In this document: one piece after another, positions 56,101-63,692 of the stretch
How positions within the stretch are numbered: position 1 is the stretch's first letter
Layout of the letters: each line of letters begins with the position of its first letter
DNA from: Nocardioides marmoriginsengisoli
GTDB lineage: Bacteria; Actinomycetota; Actinomycetes; Propionibacteriales; Nocardioidaceae
Length of the DNA: 64,000 nt
Assembly: GCF_003725695.1 (NCBI RefSeq)
Contig: NZ_RJSE01000008.1
Span: 145,801-209,800, forward strand
Reading direction: 5' to 3'
The notes under the pieces: model-generated
Databases searched by the model: none
Seen by the model: the letters and a program-made list of their open reading frames with translations, nothing else
What the model was told of the DNA's origin: nothing
Translations under genes and position numbers: made by a program

Positions 56101-56694
56101 TCAGGAGGTCTGGGTGAGCTCGACCCGGAGCACCCGCGCCGCCAGGTCCACCAGCGGGCCGAGCAGCAGGATCACCACGACGGTGCCCACACCCACCGAG
56201 GCGCCGAGCAGCCAGCCGATCACCGCGCCGCCGCCCTGCAGGATGCTGTAGGACCAGCGGAACGGGAGCGGCGGATCCCAGGCGAGCGCGGCCGCTTCGG
56301 CGGGCCCGGCCCCGAGGTTGGTGCCCAGGTACATCGCGACGCCGAGGCTGAGCACCGGGAGGGCGAGCACCAGGCAGCCGGCCTGGCTGAGGGTCGATGC
56401 GGGGGTGTCGAGCACCTTCAGCACCAGCGTGACGGTGTAGCCGACGACGACGATCTGGACGACGGTCCCGACATCGGGTCGCACCTTGCGCAGCGCGGCC
56501 GCGACCAGGAAGACGAGGCTCACCGCGATGTTGGCGACCACGAACGCCCAGTCGCTCGATCGGGCGATCCCGCTGACCAACGTGGAGTAGCCGTCCGAGC
56601 CGAGGTCGGCGGTGAGCAGCAGGCCGACGCCGATGCCGAGGACGACGCAGCCGAGGAGGAGGCGCAGCAGCAGGGCGGGCGCGTAGCGCGACAT
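56101..56694 (-). CDS. YczE/YitT-like integral membrane protein
   Basis: 197 residues, five or six membrane helices. Two similar motifs, [19 protein letters not shown] near the N-terminus and [19 protein letters not shown] in the middle, fit the internal repeat of YczE/YyaS/YitT-family proteins. Function of the family is unclear; transport or export has been suggested. A GGGAG site precedes the ATG. It converges on the rplQ terminator and is divergent from truA. Confidence 0.8.
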   Translation of the reverse strand: MSRYAPALLLRLLLGCVVLGIGVGLLLTADLGSDGYSTLVSGIARSSDWAFVVANIAVSLVFLVAAALRKVRPDVGTVVQIVVVGYTVTLVLKVLDTPASTLSQAGCLVLALPVLSLGVAMYLGTNLGAGPAEAAALAWDPPLPFRWSYSILQGGGAVIGWLLGASVGVGTVVVILLLGPLVDLAARVLRVELTQTS

Positions 56695-56747
56695 CGGTCT
56701 CCCACGGGCTCGTCGTACGGAGGTTCGACCCTATCCGAGCGAGCGGG

Positions 56748-56753
56748 CATGAT
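56748..56753 (+). promoter_or_regulatory. -10-like hexamer before truA
   Basis: CATGAT ends six bases before GTG 56760, and TTCGAC (56724-56729) lies 18 bases upstream of it. No ribosome site: candidate leaderless promoter. Confidence 0.5.
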
Positions 56754-56759
56754 GTCTCC

Positions 56760-57587
56760 GTGCGAATCCGTCTCGACCTCGCCTACGACGGGACCGATTT
56801 CCGCGGCTGGGCCAAGCAGCCGGGCCTGCGGACCGTTCAGGGCGAGCTGGAGGCGGCGCTGGACACGGTCCTCCGGACGACCGGCTCCGCGGTGACGGTG
56901 GCGGGCCGGACCGACACCGGGGTGCACGCGCGCGGACAGGTGGCGCACCTCGACCTCGAGGAGGACCAGCTAGCGACGCTGGTCTCCCGCGGCCACGCCA
57001 CGGCCACCGAGATGCTGGTACGCCGGCTCAACGGCTGCCTCGACCCGGATCTCCGGTTGCACCGGGCCGCCGAGGCGCCGGCCGGGTTCGATGCCCGGTT
57101 CAGCGCCGTCTGGCGCCGGTACGCCTACCGCATCGCCGACGTACCGGACCTGGTCGACCCGCTGCAGCGCCACCACGTGGTCGCCTGGGAGCGCCGGCTG
57201 GACGTCGACGCCATGAACGAGGCCTCCGGGAGCCTGATCGGGCTCAACGACTTCGCCGCCTTCTGCCGCAAGCGCCCCGGCGCCACCACGATCAGGTCGC
57301 TGATCGAGCTGGAGTGGGAACGGATCGACGGCATCGTGACCGCGTCGGTGCGCGCGGACGCCTTCTGCCACAGCATGGTGCGCTCCCTGGTCGGCTGCGT
57401 GACAGCGGTGGGCGTCGGCCGCCAGCGGCCCGAGTGGGTCGCGCAGGTGCTGGCCGCGAAGGTCCGGGACCCGGCGGTGGCCGTCGCGCCCGCGCACGGG
57501 CTGACGCTGGAAGAGGTCGGCTACCCGACCGACAGCGAGCTCGCCGCCCAGGCCGAGGGTGCCCGCCGGCGGCGGGAGCTGCCCTAG
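56760..57587 (+). CDS. truA: tRNA pseudouridine(38-40) synthase
   Basis: 275 residues from GTG 56760 ([19 protein letters not shown]). The catalytic aspartate is Asp52 in [10 protein letters not shown]. The C-terminal motif [11 protein letters not shown] is present. Modifies uridines in the tRNA anticodon arm. Follows rplQ as in many bacteria but, here, after an inserted minus-strand gene and its own promoter-like hexamer. Overlaps the convergent flavoprotein by four bases. Confidence 0.96.
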   Translation: MRIRLDLAYDGTDFRGWAKQPGLRTVQGELEAALDTVLRTTGSAVTVAGRTDTGVHARGQVAHLDLEEDQLATLVSRGHATATEMLVRRLNGCLDPDLRLHRAAEAPAGFDARFSAVWRRYAYRIADVPDLVDPLQRHHVVAWERRLDVDAMNEASGSLIGLNDFAAFCRKRPGATTIRSLIELEWERIDGIVTASVRADAFCHSMVRSLVGCVTAVGVGRQRPEWVAQVLAAKVRDPAVAVAPAHGLTLEEVGYPTDSELAAQAEGARRRRELP

Positions 57588-59263
57588 ATCCCGCTCAGGT
57601 AGGCGTGCACCAGCGGCACCACGGACGAGCCCTCGCCGGACGCGGCGGCGACCCGCTTCATCGAGCCGAACCGGACGTCGCCCACGGCGAAGACCCCCGG
57701 CACCGCGGTCTCCAGGCTGGCCGGCGGGGTTCCGTCGTGCCAGAGGTCCTTGGGGATGTCCCGGCCGGTCAGCACGTACCCGTGCTCGTCGCGGCAGATC
57801 GTGTCGCCGAGCCAGTCGCAGTGCGGGGCCGCACCGAGGAGCAGGAAGAGCCCGCCCACCTCCTCGCGGGCCTCGGCACCGGTGTTCAGGTCCCGGGTGG
57901 TCACCCACTGCAGCCGGCCCTCGCCGCCGCCGTCGACGATCACCGAGCACGGCCGGACCTTGATCACGTCGTTGTAGGCGATCTCGCCGATCAGGTAGCT
58001 CGACATCGTCTCGGCGAGGTCGGGCCTGCGGATCAGGATCGTGACCGAGCGGGCGAACCGGGCCAGGTGGATCGCGGCCTGACCGGCGGAGTTGCCGCCG
58101 CCGACCACGATCACGTCCTGGCCCTCCAGCTCCCGGGCAGCGCTGACCGCGGCGCCGTAGAAGACGCCGAACCCGACCAGGTCCTCCAGCGCCGGTACGC
58201 CGAGCCGGCGGTAGGCCACGCCGGAGGAGATCACCACCGTGCGCGCCCGCACGTCCCCGCCCTCGGTCCGGACGACGTGCGGCTCGCCGTCGCCGGGTTC
58301 CAGCCCGACGACGGGCCATCCGGTGAAGAACCTGGTGCCGAACCGGATCGCCTGGCTCCGGGCGCGCTGGGCCAGCCGCATCCCGGAGATGCCGCGCGGG
58401 AAGCCCAGGTAGTTGCGGATCATCGAGCTGGTCCCGGCCTGCCCGCCGATCGCCTCGGACTCGACGACCACGGTGCTCAGGCCCTCGGAGGAGCCGTAGA
58501 CGGCGGCAGCCAGCCCGGCTGGTCCGGCGCCGACGACGACCAGGTCGACGACGGTCTCGACGTCGATGTCGCTGGGCGTCCCGTAGATGCTGGCGGCGAC
58601 GTCGCGCACCGAGGTGGCCAGCGTCGGCGCGCGGCTGAACGCGGAGACGATCGGGCCGCGCCGAACGTCATCGGGCGTGCCGTCGTACCCGGCCAGGATC
58701 GCGGCTCCGGCGTCCGACTCCGGTGCCAGCACCTCGCTGGGCATGCCCATCCGGTCGAGGAAGTCGCGGATCCCGGCAGCCAGGGGGTCGCCGGCCGGCG
58801 CGACCAGCTGCACGGTGGCGACCTCGGGGGCTGCCACCGTCGAGCCCCAGTCGGAGAGCAGCTCGGTGATAGCGGTGTGGAACTCCTCGTCCCGGACGCC
58901 GCGCGGCATCAGCAGGTAGGCGTCGTACTTGCCCTTGGCCATCCCCTCGCGGAGCTCGTCGGCATCGGCCCGGAAGTACTCCCAGTGCGCCGCCACGATC
59001 CGGCGCGCGGTCGGCATGATCGAGCGCCACTGCCCGAAGGCCGGGAAGACGTGCGAGTCCGGGAGTCGTGACTCGGTGACCAGGAGGGCCACCGGCACCC
59101 CGTCCGCGCGGGCCGTGGTGAGCAGCGCCGAGGTCTCCGCCGTCGAGGCGGTCGTGCGGACGTCGTAGTCCCGGAGGTAGCGGCCGAACTCGTCGACCAG
59201 GATCTCGGGGTGCTCCGGGGCGCAGAGCACGATCATCGGGAGGCGCGGCGCGGCATCACTCAC
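57584..59263 (-). CDS. Thioredoxin-reductase-like flavoprotein with receiver-like N-terminal domain, no CxxC
   Basis: 559 residues from GTG 59263. Residues ~10-140 resemble a response-regulator receiver fold, but the usual phospho-Asp position reads VTESRLPD, so phosphorylation is doubtful. Residues ~150-232 look like the cysteine-less glutaredoxin-like spacer found in some TrxR-like proteins. The rest is the two-nucleotide-binding reductase: GAGPAG (245-250) for FAD and GGGNSAGQ (388-395) for NADPH. Where TrxR has its CATC redox pair, this protein has VFYGAAVSA. It is therefore unlikely to reduce thioredoxin. The GTG start is supported by TACTCT six bases upstream. Confidence 0.85.
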   Translation of the reverse strand: MSDAAPRLPMIVLCAPEHPEILVDEFGRYLRDYDVRTTASTAETSALLTTARADGVPVALLVTESRLPDSHVFPAFGQWRSIMPTARRIVAAHWEYFRADADELREGMAKGKYDAYLLMPRGVRDEEFHTAITELLSDWGSTVAAPEVATVQLVAPAGDPLAAGIRDFLDRMGMPSEVLAPESDAGAAILAGYDGTPDDVRRGPIVSAFSRAPTLATSVRDVAASIYGTPSDIDVETVVDLVVVGAGPAGLAAAVYGSSEGLSTVVVESEAIGGQAGTSSMIRNYLGFPRGISGMRLAQRARSQAIRFGTRFFTGWPVVGLEPGDGEPHVVRTEGGDVRARTVVISSGVAYRRLGVPALEDLVGFGVFYGAAVSAARELEGQDVIVVGGGNSAGQAAIHLARFARSVTILIRRPDLAETMSSYLIGEIAYNDVIKVRPCSVIVDGGGEGRLQWVTTRDLNTGAEAREEVGGLFLLLGAAPHCDWLGDTICRDEHGYVLTGRDIPKDLWHDGTPPASLETAVPGVFAVGDVRFGSMKRVAAASGEGSSVVPLVHAYLSGI

Positions 59264-59269
59264 GCGCCG

Positions 59270-59275
59270 AGAGTA
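59270..59275 (-). promoter_or_regulatory. -10-like hexamer that supports flavoprotein start
   Basis: TACTCT on the minus strand ends six bases before GTG 59263. It argues against the longer in-frame start far upstream, which would run antisense through the methyltransferase gene. Confidence 0.5.
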
Positions 59276-59305
59276 ACCCGGGGGACACCAGGAAGCGCCA
59301 GACGG

Positions 59306-59311
59306 CAAGAT
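59306..59311 (+). promoter_or_regulatory. -10-like hexamer before methyltransferase
   Basis: CAAGAT ends six bases before GTG 59318; no ribosome site. Confidence 0.45.
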
Positions 59312-59317
59312 GGACTC

Positions 59318-59923
59318 GTGACTGATGACGAGCACTACTTCACCGCTGACCCGCAGGCGCCGTTCAAGCGGGTCCCGGTCCGGACCAACGTCTGGGGGCA
59401 CTGGCTCGAGCTGACCTCGGGGTCGGGCGTCTTCGCCCAGGGCAGGCTCGACATCGGCACCGGGGTGCTGCTGCAGGACTCGGCCCCGCCGGAGTCCGCG
59501 AGGTCGATCCTCGATCTCGGTTGCGGCTACGGGGTGATCGGACTGGCGATCGCGATCGCCGTACCGGGCTGCACGGTGACCGCCGTCGACGTGAACGAGC
59601 GGGCGGTGCTGCTCGCCAACGAGAACGCTGCCGAGCTCGGCGTCGCCGACCGCTTCACCGCCTCGGTCCCGGCCGGGATCGACCCGGCCGCGACGTACGA
59701 CGAGATCTGGTCCAACCCGCCGATCCGGATCGGCAAGGAAGCCCTGCACGAGCTCCTGCTGACCTGGCTCCCGCGCTTGGCGCCGGGAGGTCACGCGCGG
59801 ATGGTCGTCGGCAAGAACCTGGGCGCGGACTCCCTCGCGGGCTGGCTCACCGACCAGGGCTACCCGACCACCAAGGTCAGCAGCGCCAAGGGGTTCCGGG
59901 TCCTGGAGACGATCCGGGGCTGA
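59318..59923 (+). CDS. RsmC-like small methyltransferase
   Basis: 201 residues from GTG 59318. SAM motif LDLGCGYGVIGLA at 65-77, acidic VDVNE at 90-94, and the catalytic SNPPI at 132-136, as in the MTS/RsmC group that methylates guanine N2 in 16S rRNA (G1207). It is single-domain, unlike E. coli RsmC, which has a duplicated N-terminal half. Ribosomal RNA is the likely substrate, but this is by family only. Divergent from the flavoprotein; convergent with the ferric-reductase-like gene. Confidence 0.85.
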   Translation: MTDDEHYFTADPQAPFKRVPVRTNVWGHWLELTSGSGVFAQGRLDIGTGVLLQDSAPPESARSILDLGCGYGVIGLAIAIAVPGCTVTAVDVNERAVLLANENAAELGVADRFTASVPAGIDPAATYDEIWSNPPIRIGKEALHELLLTWLPRLAPGGHARMVVGKNLGADSLAGWLTDQGYPTTKVSSAKGFRVLETIRG

Positions 59924-59932
59924 GGCCGGGAC

Positions 59933-60526
59933 TCACCGGGTGGTGACGGTCCGGTCGGTGCCGGTGGCACCCGGGCGTACGGCGGGCTTCCCGAACTCGG
60001 CCCCCAGCCGCCACCACACCGCCCCGACGACGGCGACGAGGCAGGCCCCGGCGATCCCGTTGAGCCAGAGGGTGCCGACGTCGGTCCCGGTGCCGAGGCT
60101 GTGTCCGAGGGCGATCGGCCAGAGTGCGTACGACGTCAGGTGGGCGGCGCGGAAGGCGCGCTCACCGAACCGCTTGCGGAGCAGGCCGCTGATCGACACC
60201 AGGGCGACGAGCTCCAGCGCCAGCGTCCCGAGGCCGAGCCAGAACGGCCGGTAGCTCCCGGCGAACGGCACCACCAGGTCGACGACGTGCAAGCCGGCCT
60301 GCGGATCGAGCAGCAGGGTCAGCACGTGCACGGCGATCAGGCCGGTGCCGGTGAGGCCGGCCGTCCGGTGGAGTGCTGTGACGCCGTACCGGGGGAGGTC
60401 GGCGAAGGTCCGCCGCGAGCGCACCGCGATCCCCAGGCAGAGGCTCACGGTGAGCAGCACCAGGGCGACGACGCCGGTGCCGCGGCCGAGCACCCACAGC
60501 GAGGTCTCCAGGTCGGCGGAGCTCAT
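59933..60526 (-). CDS. Ferric reductase-like transmembrane protein
   Basis: 197 residues with six membrane helices. Histidines in the helices, including ALHRTAGLTGTGLIAVHV and FRAAHLTSYALWPIALGHS, are candidates for two b-type haems, typical of the ferric-reductase-like transmembrane domain. No FAD/NADPH domain is attached, so electrons must come from a partner. It overlaps apbE by four bases and so belongs to one operon with it. Confidence 0.87.
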   Translation of the reverse strand: MSSADLETSLWVLGRGTGVVALVLLTVSLCLGIAVRSRRTFADLPRYGVTALHRTAGLTGTGLIAVHVLTLLLDPQAGLHVVDLVVPFAGSYRPFWLGLGTLALELVALVSISGLLRKRFGERAFRAAHLTSYALWPIALGHSLGTGTDVGTLWLNGIAGACLVAVVGAVWWRLGAEFGKPAVRPGATGTDRTVTTR

Positions 60527-61416
60527 GCGGCCCGCTCGGTCGCGTCCCAGCCGCCGAAGCGGACCACCCGGCCGTCGGTCGTCAGGGCCCGGGCGGAGAG
60601 ACCGGTCCGGTCCAGCCAGCCCTGTCCGCGCAGCCCGTGGACCATGGCGGCCGTGGTCGCTGTGTTCGCGGCCAGGCAGGTGCGGGCGACGGCGGTCACC
60701 GCTGCCCAGGTGCCGACGACCGGGCGCGAGGTGCGCGGGTCGATCAGGTGGTGCTGGAGCCTGCCGTCGGCGGTCCAGGTACGGCGGCGGGTGCTGGAGG
60801 TGCTGATCGCCCAGCCCGCAGGCACCACGACCTGGGCAGGCACGTCCTCGGCGAGGTCGCGGACCTCGACCTGCCAGCCGGCCGAGTCGCCGGCGGTGGC
60901 GATGTCACCACCGATCGCCACCAGCGCGCCGACCCGGAACCGCGCGGCGACGGCCCGGGCGCACCGATCGGCGGCGCTCGCCTTCGCGGTCGCACCGAGG
61001 TCGAGGAGCACGCCGGCCGGCATCGTCAGGACGTCGCCGACCAGGCTGACGCGCTGCCAGCCCGGGACCGGGCGTACCCGGGCGAGGATCCGGTCGCCGG
61101 TGCGGACCAGCGCGATGTCCCGGTCGTAGCCGAGGTCGGACAGGGTGCCGCCGATCGTCGGGTCCACCGCACCACCGGAGGCGGCCGCGGCACCGAGCGC
61201 CTCGGCGATCAGGTCGGAGAGCAGCGGGGAGACGGCCTGGCGACGGCCGTCGTCGGCGAGGGCGCTCAGCTCGCTGGCGGGGTCGAACCGGCTGGCCACC
61301 CGGCCGATCCCGGAGAGCACGTCCGCGCAGAGTCCGCGGGCCTCGTCGAGCACGGCAGAGTCGGTCACGACCAGCCGGGCGGTCGTGCTCCAGACGTCCC
61401 ACTCGGCGGCGGTCAT
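60523..61416 (-). CDS. apbE: FAD:protein FMN transferase (ApbE family)
   Basis: 297 residues. Family motifs appear in order: SRFDPASELSALA, DPTIGGTLSDLGYD, DLGATAKASAADR (normally GGIAKGYA), GGDIATAGD and HHLIDPRTSRPV. No signal peptide is evident. ApbE attaches FMN to a Thr of a carrier protein. Here it lies between a membrane haem protein and a small exported protein, an arrangement often associated with membrane electron transfer. No recognisable FMN-binding carrier domain is encoded alongside. The start overlaps the upstream gene by four bases. Confidence 0.88.
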   Translation of the reverse strand: MTAAEWDVWSTTARLVVTDSAVLDEARGLCADVLSGIGRVASRFDPASELSALADDGRRQAVSPLLSDLIAEALGAAAASGGAVDPTIGGTLSDLGYDRDIALVRTGDRILARVRPVPGWQRVSLVGDVLTMPAGVLLDLGATAKASAADRCARAVAARFRVGALVAIGGDIATAGDSAGWQVEVRDLAEDVPAQVVVPAGWAISTSSTRRRTWTADGRLQHHLIDPRTSRPVVGTWAAVTAVARTCLAANTATTAAMVHGLRGQGWLDRTGLSARALTTDGRVVRFGGWDATERAA

Positions 61417-61700
61417 GACCCGCTCGTGGTGGCGTGCGTGCTGCCGGAGCCCGAGGTGACCTGGGTGGAGTTGTCGCCGTACTGCTGGGCGAAGGTGGTC
61501 CCGGTCCCGGTCCCGCTCTCGGTCCCGCTCTCGGTCCCGCTCTCGGTGCCGCTCCCTGGGGCCGTCGAGGTAGTAGCGCCGGCCGTGGCGCTCGGAGCGA
61601 GACCCAGGTAGCCGGCGAGGCCGAGGCTGGCCGTGACCGCACCGGCGACGATCCCGCGTCGGGCCCGCTGGATCCGCCGACGCTGCTGTTCCCTGTCCAT
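61413..61700 (-). CDS. Small exported Ser/Gly/Thr-rich protein of ApbE locus
   Basis: 95 residues from ATG 61700: basic N-terminus (DREQQRRRIQRARRG), a membrane or signal segment (about 17-37), then an exported low-complexity tail with GTESGTESGT repeats and QQYGDNSTQVTSG. Just after the helix is AGATTST, loosely like the ApbE flavinylation motif (S/T)GAT, though the FMN-binding fold is missing. CAGGCT lies six bases upstream of the ATG. A much longer in-frame extension is antisense to the beta-propeller gene and rejected. Role unknown. Confidence 0.72.
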   Translation of the reverse strand: MDREQQRRRIQRARRGIVAGAVTASLGLAGYLGLAPSATAGATTSTAPGSGTESGTESGTESGTGTGTTFAQQYGDNSTQVTSGSGSTHATTSGS

Positions 61701-61706
61701 GCTCCG

Positions 61707-61712
61707 AGCCTG
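61707..61712 (-). promoter_or_regulatory. -10-like hexamer before ApbE-locus operon
   Basis: CAGGCT on the minus strand ends six bases before ATG 61700; no ribosome site. Confidence 0.4.
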
Positions 61713-61722
61713 CGCGATGAGC

Positions 61723-61770
61723 CTGTGCGGAGGCTGTGCGGTGATTAAGATCAGGCCCGGGATCCGGGCC
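61723..61770 (+). promoter_or_regulatory. Candidate promoter region of secreted propeller gene
   Basis: Direct repeat CTGTGCGG (61723-61730 and 61734-61741, period 11), then TAAGAT (61746-61751) as a good -10, then a hairpin GGCCCGG-GAT-CCGGGCC (61754-61770) in the early leader. The one-turn repeat spacing would suit a regulator binding upstream of the -10. Confidence 0.45.
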
Positions 61771-61793
61771 CGCCGACGAGACGAGGAATCGCG

Positions 61794-62705
61794 ATGCGCA
61801 CCCGACTGCCCCTGACCCTGAGCCTGCTGGTCGCGACGGCCGCCCTGGTGGTGCCGAGCGCGCCTGCCTCCGCGGCGGCTTGTCCGACCTGGACGAAGAG
61901 CCAGGTCGCCCGCGGCTACTCGGTGCTGGAGAACCTGGCGTTCGACGGCACCGGGGGGATGCTGGTCTCCGAGACCAGCCTGATCGGCCCGCCGGGAGGC
62001 TTGCGTCGGCTCAGCGCCACCGGGGTCAGGTCGACGGTCGTCGACAAGGTGACCTCGCCGGGCGGCATCGTGGTGGACGGACGGACCGCTTACTTCACCA
62101 GCGGGAACGGACTGGTCTCCGGGTTCTTCAACAAGGCCGACGGGGCGATCAACGCGGTGGACCTCGACACCGGCCAGGTCAGCACGGTCGCGACCGGCCT
62201 GGTGATGCCCAACGGCATGGTCCGGTTGCCGGGCGGCGACCTGGTGGTCAGCCGCGACCTCGGCAAGGGCTCGATGACCCGGGTGACGGCGGCCGGCGCG
62301 AAGAGCCCGTTCGCCCCCGCAGCGACCTCGACGAACGGGATGGCCGTCGACGCCGCCCAGGGCGTGTTCTACGTCGACTCGACGTTCGACGCGAAGACGG
62401 TCATCAGCGTGATCGACCTCGACGCCCCGCACGCAGTGCTGCGCACGATCGTGATCCCCGGGATCGGGCCGCTCAACGCGGCGGACGACCTGACCCTCGG
62501 AGCAGACGGCAACCTGTACGTCGCGCTGAACGTCGCCGGCAAGGTGGTCCGGGTGACTCCGGCCACCGGGGCGATCTGCACGGTGGCCTCCGGGATCCCG
62601 CTGGTCAGCTCGGTCCGCTTCGGCGCGGGCCCGGGCTGGGACCCGGCGTCGCTCTACGCGACCAGCTTCACCGGCACGGTGACCCGGCTGACGCCTCAGC
62701 CCTGA
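61794..62705 (+). CDS. Secreted beta-propeller protein, SMP-30/gluconolactonase-like
   Basis: 303 residues with a Sec signal peptide ending near ASAAA (residues 25-29). Repeats such as LVMPNGMVRLPGGDLVVSRD and ADDLTLGADGNLYVALN fit NHL/SMP-30-type blades. It most resembles SMP-30 or ScyD/ScyE-like secreted propellers; metal-binding residues cannot be assigned safely, so an enzymatic role is unproven. A GAGGAA ribosome site precedes ATG 61794. The 3-prime end overlaps the convergent tetR-like gene by 10 bases. Confidence 0.8.
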   Translation: MRTRLPLTLSLLVATAALVVPSAPASAAACPTWTKSQVARGYSVLENLAFDGTGGMLVSETSLIGPPGGLRRLSATGVRSTVVDKVTSPGGIVVDGRTAYFTSGNGLVSGFFNKADGAINAVDLDTGQVSTVATGLVMPNGMVRLPGGDLVVSRDLGKGSMTRVTAAGAKSPFAPAATSTNGMAVDAAQGVFYVDSTFDAKTVISVIDLDAPHAVLRTIVIPGIGPLNAADDLTLGADGNLYVALNVAGKVVRVTPATGAICTVASGIPLVSSVRFGAGPGWDPASLYATSFTGTVTRLTPQP

Positions 62706-63253
62706 GCCAGCGCCTCCGCGGCGCGGGCCAGGTCGTCGACACCGCGGGCCAGCTCGTCGGGGTCGTCGGTGATCAGGTCGAGGTGGAAGCCGTAGAGGGC
62801 CGAGTCGACCAGGGTGACGATCCGCGCCACCCGGCGCTGGGGGGCGCCGCAGCGGATCAGGTAGCCGCGCAGCGCGCCGGCCCAGAGCTCGCCGCTGGCC
62901 CGGGCGTCGGTCAGGTAGGGCTCCCGGCCGATCAGACCGGTCGCGGCGGCCTGGCAGTAGACGTCCAGGCAGGAGGAGAGCGGCGGCTCGCCGTACGCCG
63001 CCCAGAGCCGGTTGACCCCGGAGCGGATGCTCGGCGCACCGGGGAGCGCCGCCACGGCGGCCATCGCGCGCTCGTTGGTCCGGGCGACGACCGCGGAGAC
63101 CAGGGCGTCCCGGTTCGCGAAGTGGTAGATCAGCATCCGGTCGCTGGTGCCGATCGCGGCCGCCAGGGGCCGCAGCGACAACCCGATGAGCCCTTCGGCG
63201 TGGACGTAGTCGGTCGCCTTCTCCAGGAGCTCCTCGCGGTGGTGCTCGGCCAT
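62696..63253 (-). CDS. TetR family repressor
   Basis: 185 residues from ATG 63253. The HTH is at about residues 24-45 (LSLRPLAAAIGTSDRMLIYHF), followed by a helical ligand domain. An in-frame extension to 63424 would run into the SMR gene and its operators and is not credible; TACCGT exactly six bases before ATG 63253 supports the shorter form. Divergent from the SMR efflux gene with two matching palindromes between them, so it most likely represses both genes and is released by an exported compound. Confidence 0.9.
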   Translation of the reverse strand: MAEHHREELLEKATDYVHAEGLIGLSLRPLAAAIGTSDRMLIYHFANRDALVSAVVARTNERAMAAVAALPGAPSIRSGVNRLWAAYGEPPLSSCLDVYCQAAATGLIGREPYLTDARASGELWAGALRGYLIRCGAPQRRVARIVTLVDSALYGFHLDLITDDPDELARGVDDLARAAEALAQG

Positions 63254-63259
63254 TCCCGG

Positions 63260-63265
63260 ACGGTA
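63260..63265 (-). promoter_or_regulatory. -10-like hexamer of tetR-like gene
   Basis: TACCGT on the minus strand ends six bases before ATG 63253. The first operator (63276-63289) would cover its -35 region, fitting autorepression. Confidence 0.5.
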
Positions 63266-63275
63266 CCGCAGGAAC

Positions 63276-63289
63276 GTAGCATATGCTAC
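63276..63289. promoter_or_regulatory. TetR operator 1
   Basis: Perfect 14-base palindrome GTAGCATATGCTAC. It shares GTAGC-N4-GCTAC with operator 2; centres are 29 bases apart. Confidence 0.8.
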
Positions 63290-63302
63290 ATTTCTTGCCT
63301 GG

Positions 63303-63320
63303 ATGTAGCACTCGCTACAT
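63303..63320. promoter_or_regulatory. TetR operator 2
   Basis: ATGTAGC-ACTC-GCTACAT, perfect seven-base arms around a four-base centre. It lies just upstream of the SMR gene's ribosome site, placed to block its promoter. Confidence 0.8.
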
Positions 63321-63338
63321 GGATGAGGAGCGACGGAG

Positions 63339-63668
63339 ATGTGGGGCGCGACACTGCTGCTGGCAGGGGCGATCGGGATCGAGGTGGCGGCGACGTCCCT
63401 GCTTCCCCGGGCCGAGAGCTTCACCGACCCGTTCTGGACGGCGATCGTGGTCGGCGGCTACGTGGTCTCGCTGTGGATGCTGGCCGTCGTGGTCCGGTCG
63501 ATTCCGGTGAGCGTCGCCTACGCCGCCTGGGCCGGTGCCGGTACGGCGACGGTGGCGGTGATCGGGTTCGCCTTCCTGGGCGAGTCGATGACCTGGCTGA
63601 AGGGCGCGTCGCTCGGCCTGATCGTGGTCGGCGTCGTCGGACTCAACCTGGTCGCGTCGCACCCGTGA
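63339..63668 (+). CDS. SMR-family multidrug efflux transporter
   Basis: 109 residues, four membrane helices. The essential membrane glutamate is Glu15 in GAIGIEVAATS (EmrE Glu14). The later motif SVAYAAWAGAGTATV is typical of QacC/EmrE-type drug/proton antiporters. It is a single gene, so it probably works as a dual-topology homodimer. ATG 63339 follows a GAGGAG ribosome site. Controlled by the divergent TetR protein. Confidence 0.92.
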   Translation: MWGATLLLAGAIGIEVAATSLLPRAESFTDPFWTAIVVGGYVVSLWMLAVVVRSIPVSVAYAAWAGAGTATVAVIGFAFLGESMTWLKGASLGLIVVGVVGLNLVASHP

Positions 63669-63674
63669 CCGGAC

Positions 63675-63692
63675 GCTGAGGCTTCCCTCAGC
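63675..63692. terminator. Bidirectional hairpin between SMR and rmlA
   Basis: GCTGAGG-CTTC-CCTCAGC, perfect seven-bp stem, overlapping the rmlA stop codon. No T-tract. Confidence 0.55.

Noticed and set aside
61413-63311. A 632-codon minus-strand frame ending in the small ApbE-locus protein
   Set aside because: The upstream part is antisense to the propeller gene and lacks coding character; only the last 95 codons make a plausible protein.
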